From Bryum argenteum (lineage: Eukaryota > Streptophyta > Bryopsida > Bryales > Bryaceae), in the NCBI GenBank assembly GCA_037043015.1, contig CM073324.1, positions 1,729,413 through 1,793,412 of the forward strand: DNA of 64,000 bases, written 5' to 3'. Every line of letters begins with the position of its first letter. Position 1 is the stretch's first letter. Positions 60,243 to 64,000 of this stretch are shown in pieces. The notes under the pieces are model-generated. The model had not been told where the DNA came from, did not search any database, and was given only the letters and a program-made list of their open reading frames with translations. Both the position numbers and the translations under genes were made by a program.

Positions 60243-61300
60243 TGAAGAAGAATGAATTAAACATAATACCACCCACCAGTACATTCTTTAGTCCTAATAT
60301 AAATTGTGATCGTAAAATCAAATATATGATTAAACCATTAGGATGATAAATTTATTTGTAATATAGTATTGGGAAGAAGAATGAAATAAACATAATACCA
60401 CCCACCAAAGACATTCTTTAGTCCTAATATAAATTGTGATCGTAAAATCAAATATATGATTAAACCATTAGGATGATAAATTTATTTGTAATATAGTATT
60501 GGGAAGAAGAATGAAATAAACATAATCCCACCCACTAGTACATTCTTTAGTCCTAATATAAATTGTGATCGTAAAATCAAATATATGATTAAACCATTAG
60601 GATGATAAATTTATTTGTAATATAGTATTGGGAAGAAGAATGAAATAAACATAATACCACCCACCAGTACATTCTTTAGTCCTAATATAAATTGTGATCG
60701 TAAAATCAAATATATGATTAAACCATTAGGATGATAAATTTATTCGTAATATAGTATTGGGAAGAAGAATGAAATAAACATAATACCACCCACTAGTACA
60801 TTCTTTAGTCCTAATATAAATTGTGATCGTAAAATCAAATATATGATTAAACCATTAGGATGATAAATTTATTTGTAATATAGTATTGGGAAGAAGAATG
60901 AAATAAGCATAATACCACCCACCAGTACATTCTTTAGTCCTAATATAAATTGTGATCGTAAAATCAAATATATGATTAAACCATTAGGATGATAAATTTA
61001 TTTGTAATATAGTATTGGGAAGAAGAATGAAATAAACATAATACCACCCACCAGTACATTCTTTAGTCCTAATATAAATTGTGATCGTAAAATCAAATAT
61101 ATGATTAAACCATTAGGATGATAAATTTATTTGTAATATAGCATTGGGAAGAAGAATGAAATAAACATAATACCACCCACCAAGACATTCTTTAGTCCTA
61201 ATATAAATTGTGATCGTAAAATCAAATATATGATTAAACCATTAGGATGATAAATTTATTTGTAATATAGCATTGGGAAGAAGAATGAATTAAACATAAT
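60243..61300. repeat. 129-bp tandem satellite, eight units
   Basis: Units beginning GGGAAGAAGAATGAAATAAA start at 60371, 60501, 60630, 60759, 60888, 61017, 61146 and 61275 (partial), with a slightly divergent first unit from 60243. The spacing is 129-130 bp. Units are nearly identical; differences are single bases such as AGTACA versus AGACA. This is a recently homogenised local array. Confidence 0.97.
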
Positions 61301-61507
61301 AGAAGGTGGGATTGGAGAAAAATAGCACACATTTTAAGAATATCATTTTTTTGGGACGTGGTAGCTCGACTTTGAAATAGAGGGGGAATTGGTTTGTAGT
61401 GGGGCAATCTTGAATAAGAGAGGAAATACGGAAACTTCATTTCTCTCTTTCCTTGATCCCCCTTGGCTCCTTCTTCCACCTACCGGGTATTTTTAAAGTA
61501 ATGAAGT

Positions 61508-62740
61508 CCAAACATTCCTCACTAAAGCCCGGATTTGGACTTTCCCGGATATAGTGGGGGAATGTTTGACTTTTCTACGATTGTATTGAGTATGCCTTCC
61601 CTTCCCTCCTCTTCTTTCCCCTCACCCCCTCATCCTCACCCCCTCACACCACCCCTCACACACCACCCCCCACCCCACCACCACCCCCTCACCCCACCCC
61701 ACCCCCTCACTCCACCCCCTCACCCCACCCCCACCTCACCTCACCCCTCACACTCACTCCCCTCATTCCCCTTACCATCTCCGCCCCTACCCCCCTCGGA
61801 CCCGCCCCTACCCCCATGGTACCCGCCCTACCCCCCATGGTACCCGCCCTACCCCCATGGTACCCGCACCTCCCCGTAATCCGCCCCTCCCCGTAACCCC
61901 CCCTCCTCTCTCACCCACCCCACGTAGTTTTGAAAAAAATTTGCCTTCTCTCTCACCAATCTTGTGTTTTGCAAACAAGCATTATTAATGGGATAAACAA
62001 ATCCAAACATTCCCTCATTAAAGCCGGGATTTGGAGTATCCCGGATATAGTGAGGAATGTTTGGATTTCCAATGATTGGATTGACCATCATTCCACTCCT
62101 CTTCCACTTCCTCCCCTTCTCTCCTCTTCCCTCCCCACTCCTCCCTTTCTTCTTTCTCCTCCCCCTCACCCGCCCCCTCATCCTCACCCGCCCCTCATCC
62201 TCACCCGCCCCTCATCCTCACCCCCTCACACCACCCCCTCACCCCACCCCCCCACCCCACCCCCCCCCCCTCATCCTCACCCCCTCACACTCACTCCCCT
62301 CATTCCCCTTACCATCTCCTCCCCCTACCCCCTTGGTACCCGCCCTACCCCCATGGTACCCGCCCCTACCCCCATGGTACCCGCACACCCCCCCGTAATC
62401 CGCCCCTCCTCTCTCACCCACCCCACGTAGTTTTTTGAAAAAAATTTGCCTTCTCTCTCACCAATCTTGTGTTTTGCAAACAAGCATCATTAATGGGATA
62501 AACAAATCCAAACATTCCTCATTAAAGCCGGGATTTGGAGTATCCCGGATATAGTGAGGGAATGTTTGGATTTCCAATGATTGGATTGACCATCATTCTA
62601 CTCCTCTTCCACTTCCTCCCCTTCTCTCCTCTTCCCTCCCCACTCCTCCTTTCTTCTTTTCTCCTCCCCTCTCCACCCCCTTACCCACCCCCCTAACCCC
62701 TCCCTCCTCCTCACTTCCCTCTCCCCCTCACTTTGGATTG
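61508..62740. repeat. Tandem units of about 500 bp with C-rich tract and 62-bp hairpin
   Basis: The sequence CAAACATTCC(C)TCA(C/T)TAAAGCC, followed within 60 bp by its imperfect complement ATAGTGAGGAATGTTTG, occurs at about 61509, 62008 and 62509. Each is followed by a C-rich tract of CCCCTCACCCC and CCCCATGGTACCCGCC words. The second and third copies are preceded by the unit end TTTGCCTTCTCTCTCACCAA. Two full units and one truncated unit are present. Proline-rich open frames are artefacts of composition. Confidence 0.9.
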
Positions 62741-63579
62741 ACATCCGCTACCGGTATGTTTATTTTTTTATTGTCCTATCATGTTTATAAGAAATTTATT
62801 AATTATTACAAGATTTAAAATAATTTTTTCTCCCACTTAACTATTTATCAAGCTAACCATACAATGACACCATGATAATTAGCATTCACATGATCATATG
62901 ATTATAAACACATGCATAGAGTGTGCCAACAAGTTTGCAAAAGAAAAGCATATGTATTTCAAAAGAGTGTTTAACGATATAGAAAAAGAGAAGTATATCT
63001 TGGTTGCTACATTAGAAAATCGACAATTAGTTCTCGTCCATTCTTTGCCTTTTGCTTGGGGCGGCGTCGGCATCATTCGTACCCTCCGGCAAATCTTCAC
63101 CCCGCCAATCGAAGTCTACGAATGGCGATCGAGTCCTCCTCGCAGCCCGTCTTCTTCAAGAATATCCCTCGGGAATTGCGATTGTTGCATGGCTCAAGCA
63201 TGCGTCCGGTTTGGGGACTATGTTGTTCCATCGTAAAATCAATGCTTCGGTGGTGTAAAAGGTCTCCCGGTCGGATTCATCCGTTGCCCAATTCATCTCG
63301 TAATCGCGGTCGGAACGCTCTTCCGATTTAATACATCATTCCATCGGACTTCCATTTTAGCCCTTCGGATGAATCCCAAATCGAAACTCCTTGTGCGCTT
63401 TGTCCCAATACCCGTTGTAAACCTGGTAGAAGAAGTTTCGCTTGCCATTGGCATTTGAGACATTTGATGGAATTAAATGATGGCAGGCCCTCGTAATTGC
63501 CTCCGGATCCCTTTCGGGCCGAATTCGGGGCGGCCAATCGCTTCTCTATAGAAGTTAGAGACAATTTCCAACTCCATAC
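62741..63579. other. AT-rich spacer then weakly coding-like sequence
   Basis: From 62741 to about 63000 the sequence is AT-rich. From about 63330 the minus strand has coding-like fragments that may continue the RING-H2 region at 63580-63933, but frames shift repeatedly. Confidence 0.35.
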
Positions 63580-63933
63580 CAAGTCTTCTCCCATTTCCCT
63601 TTGTGTTTAGGGGCATTGGTTTCATTATACTCCCAATGCGGTGGCATGTAATCCTCTAATCCAAAAAGATTGTACAAGCGCTCGTGGAAGGGAGATTTAC
63701 ATAGCGGACATCGTCGTCGAACAACCATGAAGCCAATCGAGACAAATCGGATGAAACACGTGGCGGCAAGTGCCTACAAAATCCTCCTTCCAGGTCCAAA
63801 TGGGTTGCAACACATCGCACAATTTTCACCATCCGTCACGAACGTTCTTTGGTGTTGGCCACAAATTTGCTTTCTTGATGTCCATCGTGTTTTCAAAATC
63901 CCACTCGTGACCGGGCCCGGTCAATTGTTCCAT
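63580..63933 (-). pseudogene. RING-H2-like gene remnant with frameshifts
   Basis: Reading from 63933: a segment starting MEQLTGPGHEWDFENTMDI leads to ENCAMCCNPFGPGRRIL, then the frame shifts to TCRHVFHPICLDWLHGC and shifts again to RRRCPLCKSPFHERLYNLF. Together these supply the C-x2-C, C-x-H-x2-H-x2-C and C-x2-C ligands of a RING-H2 finger. The downstream part (MPPHWEYNE) has no known domain. Two frame changes within 60 codons indicate decay, unless very short introns were missed. Other exons may lie beyond the right edge of the window. Confidence 0.5.
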
Positions 63934-64000
63934 CCGGTTTTTTGGCAATTCGTCCAGGAAACATCTCGTCTACAATTGCCCATGATGTCAAACCAAATAC
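63934..64000. other. Right edge of window
   Basis: The sequence is coding-like on the minus strand but too short to interpret. Confidence 0.3.

Noticed and set aside
61535-62430. Proline-rich open frames on the plus strand
   Set aside because: They lie in C-rich tandem units and change frame freely between copies.

Overview
This is nuclear DNA of a land plant. The polyubiquitin has the plant-type residues Ser19, Asp24 and Ala57. Genes carry many short GT-AG introns, there is an NRT1/PTR-family transporter and a plant-type multipass metallophosphoesterase, and the spacers are AT-rich and full of MITEs, a Helitron and a hAT element. The species is not identifiable by eye. Several unfamiliar gene families and an unusual receptor-kinase architecture would fit a bryophyte or other early-diverging lineage, but that is a guess.

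Layout. 1-6.6 kb is repeat-rich: an 8-bp microsatellite, a 22-bp minisatellite, elements flanked by TTAA and a DnaJ gene fragment. 6.6-9.0 kb holds an NPF4-like transporter on the minus strand. 9.4-19 kb is a graveyard of small inverted-repeat elements, including a near-perfect Stowaway-type hairpin. 19.7-25.8 kb is an intact 15-exon metallophosphoesterase gene (1,094 aa, minus). 27.8-28.9 kb is an intronless five-unit polyubiquitin coding region (plus). 29.9-32.2 kb is a four-exon gene (minus) that joins a phytocyanin-like ectodomain to a membrane segment and a complete protein kinase. 34.7-36.0 kb is a two-exon gene of unknown family.

From 37.6 to 45.9 kb lies a RING-like, coiled-coil gene (minus). 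Its first coding exon is split by a 6,264-bp Helitron at 39605-45868. Removing the Helitron exactly at its TC and CTAG ends, between A and T, restores an uninterrupted frame. The Helitron's own Rep-helicase is broken by frameshifts. An apparently intact paralogue of the split gene lies at 49.1-50.5 kb. It faces a plus-strand gene (52.0-54.6 kb) with a segment resembling the ParB/sulfiredoxin fold; that gene carries one frameshift.

From 55 kb onward the window is repetitive: G-rich tracts on both sides of a decayed hAT transposase (minus), an eight-copy 129-bp satellite, C-rich tandem units of about 500 bp, and a frameshifted RING-H2 reading region near the right edge.

The intact genes look like independent housekeeping, transport and signalling genes, not a pathway cluster. 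The most unusual items are the phytocyanin-kinase fusion, the precisely dated-by-structure Helitron insertion, the unassigned RING-like family and the ParB-like plant gene. All exon boundaries were derived by hand from splice sites and reading phase.
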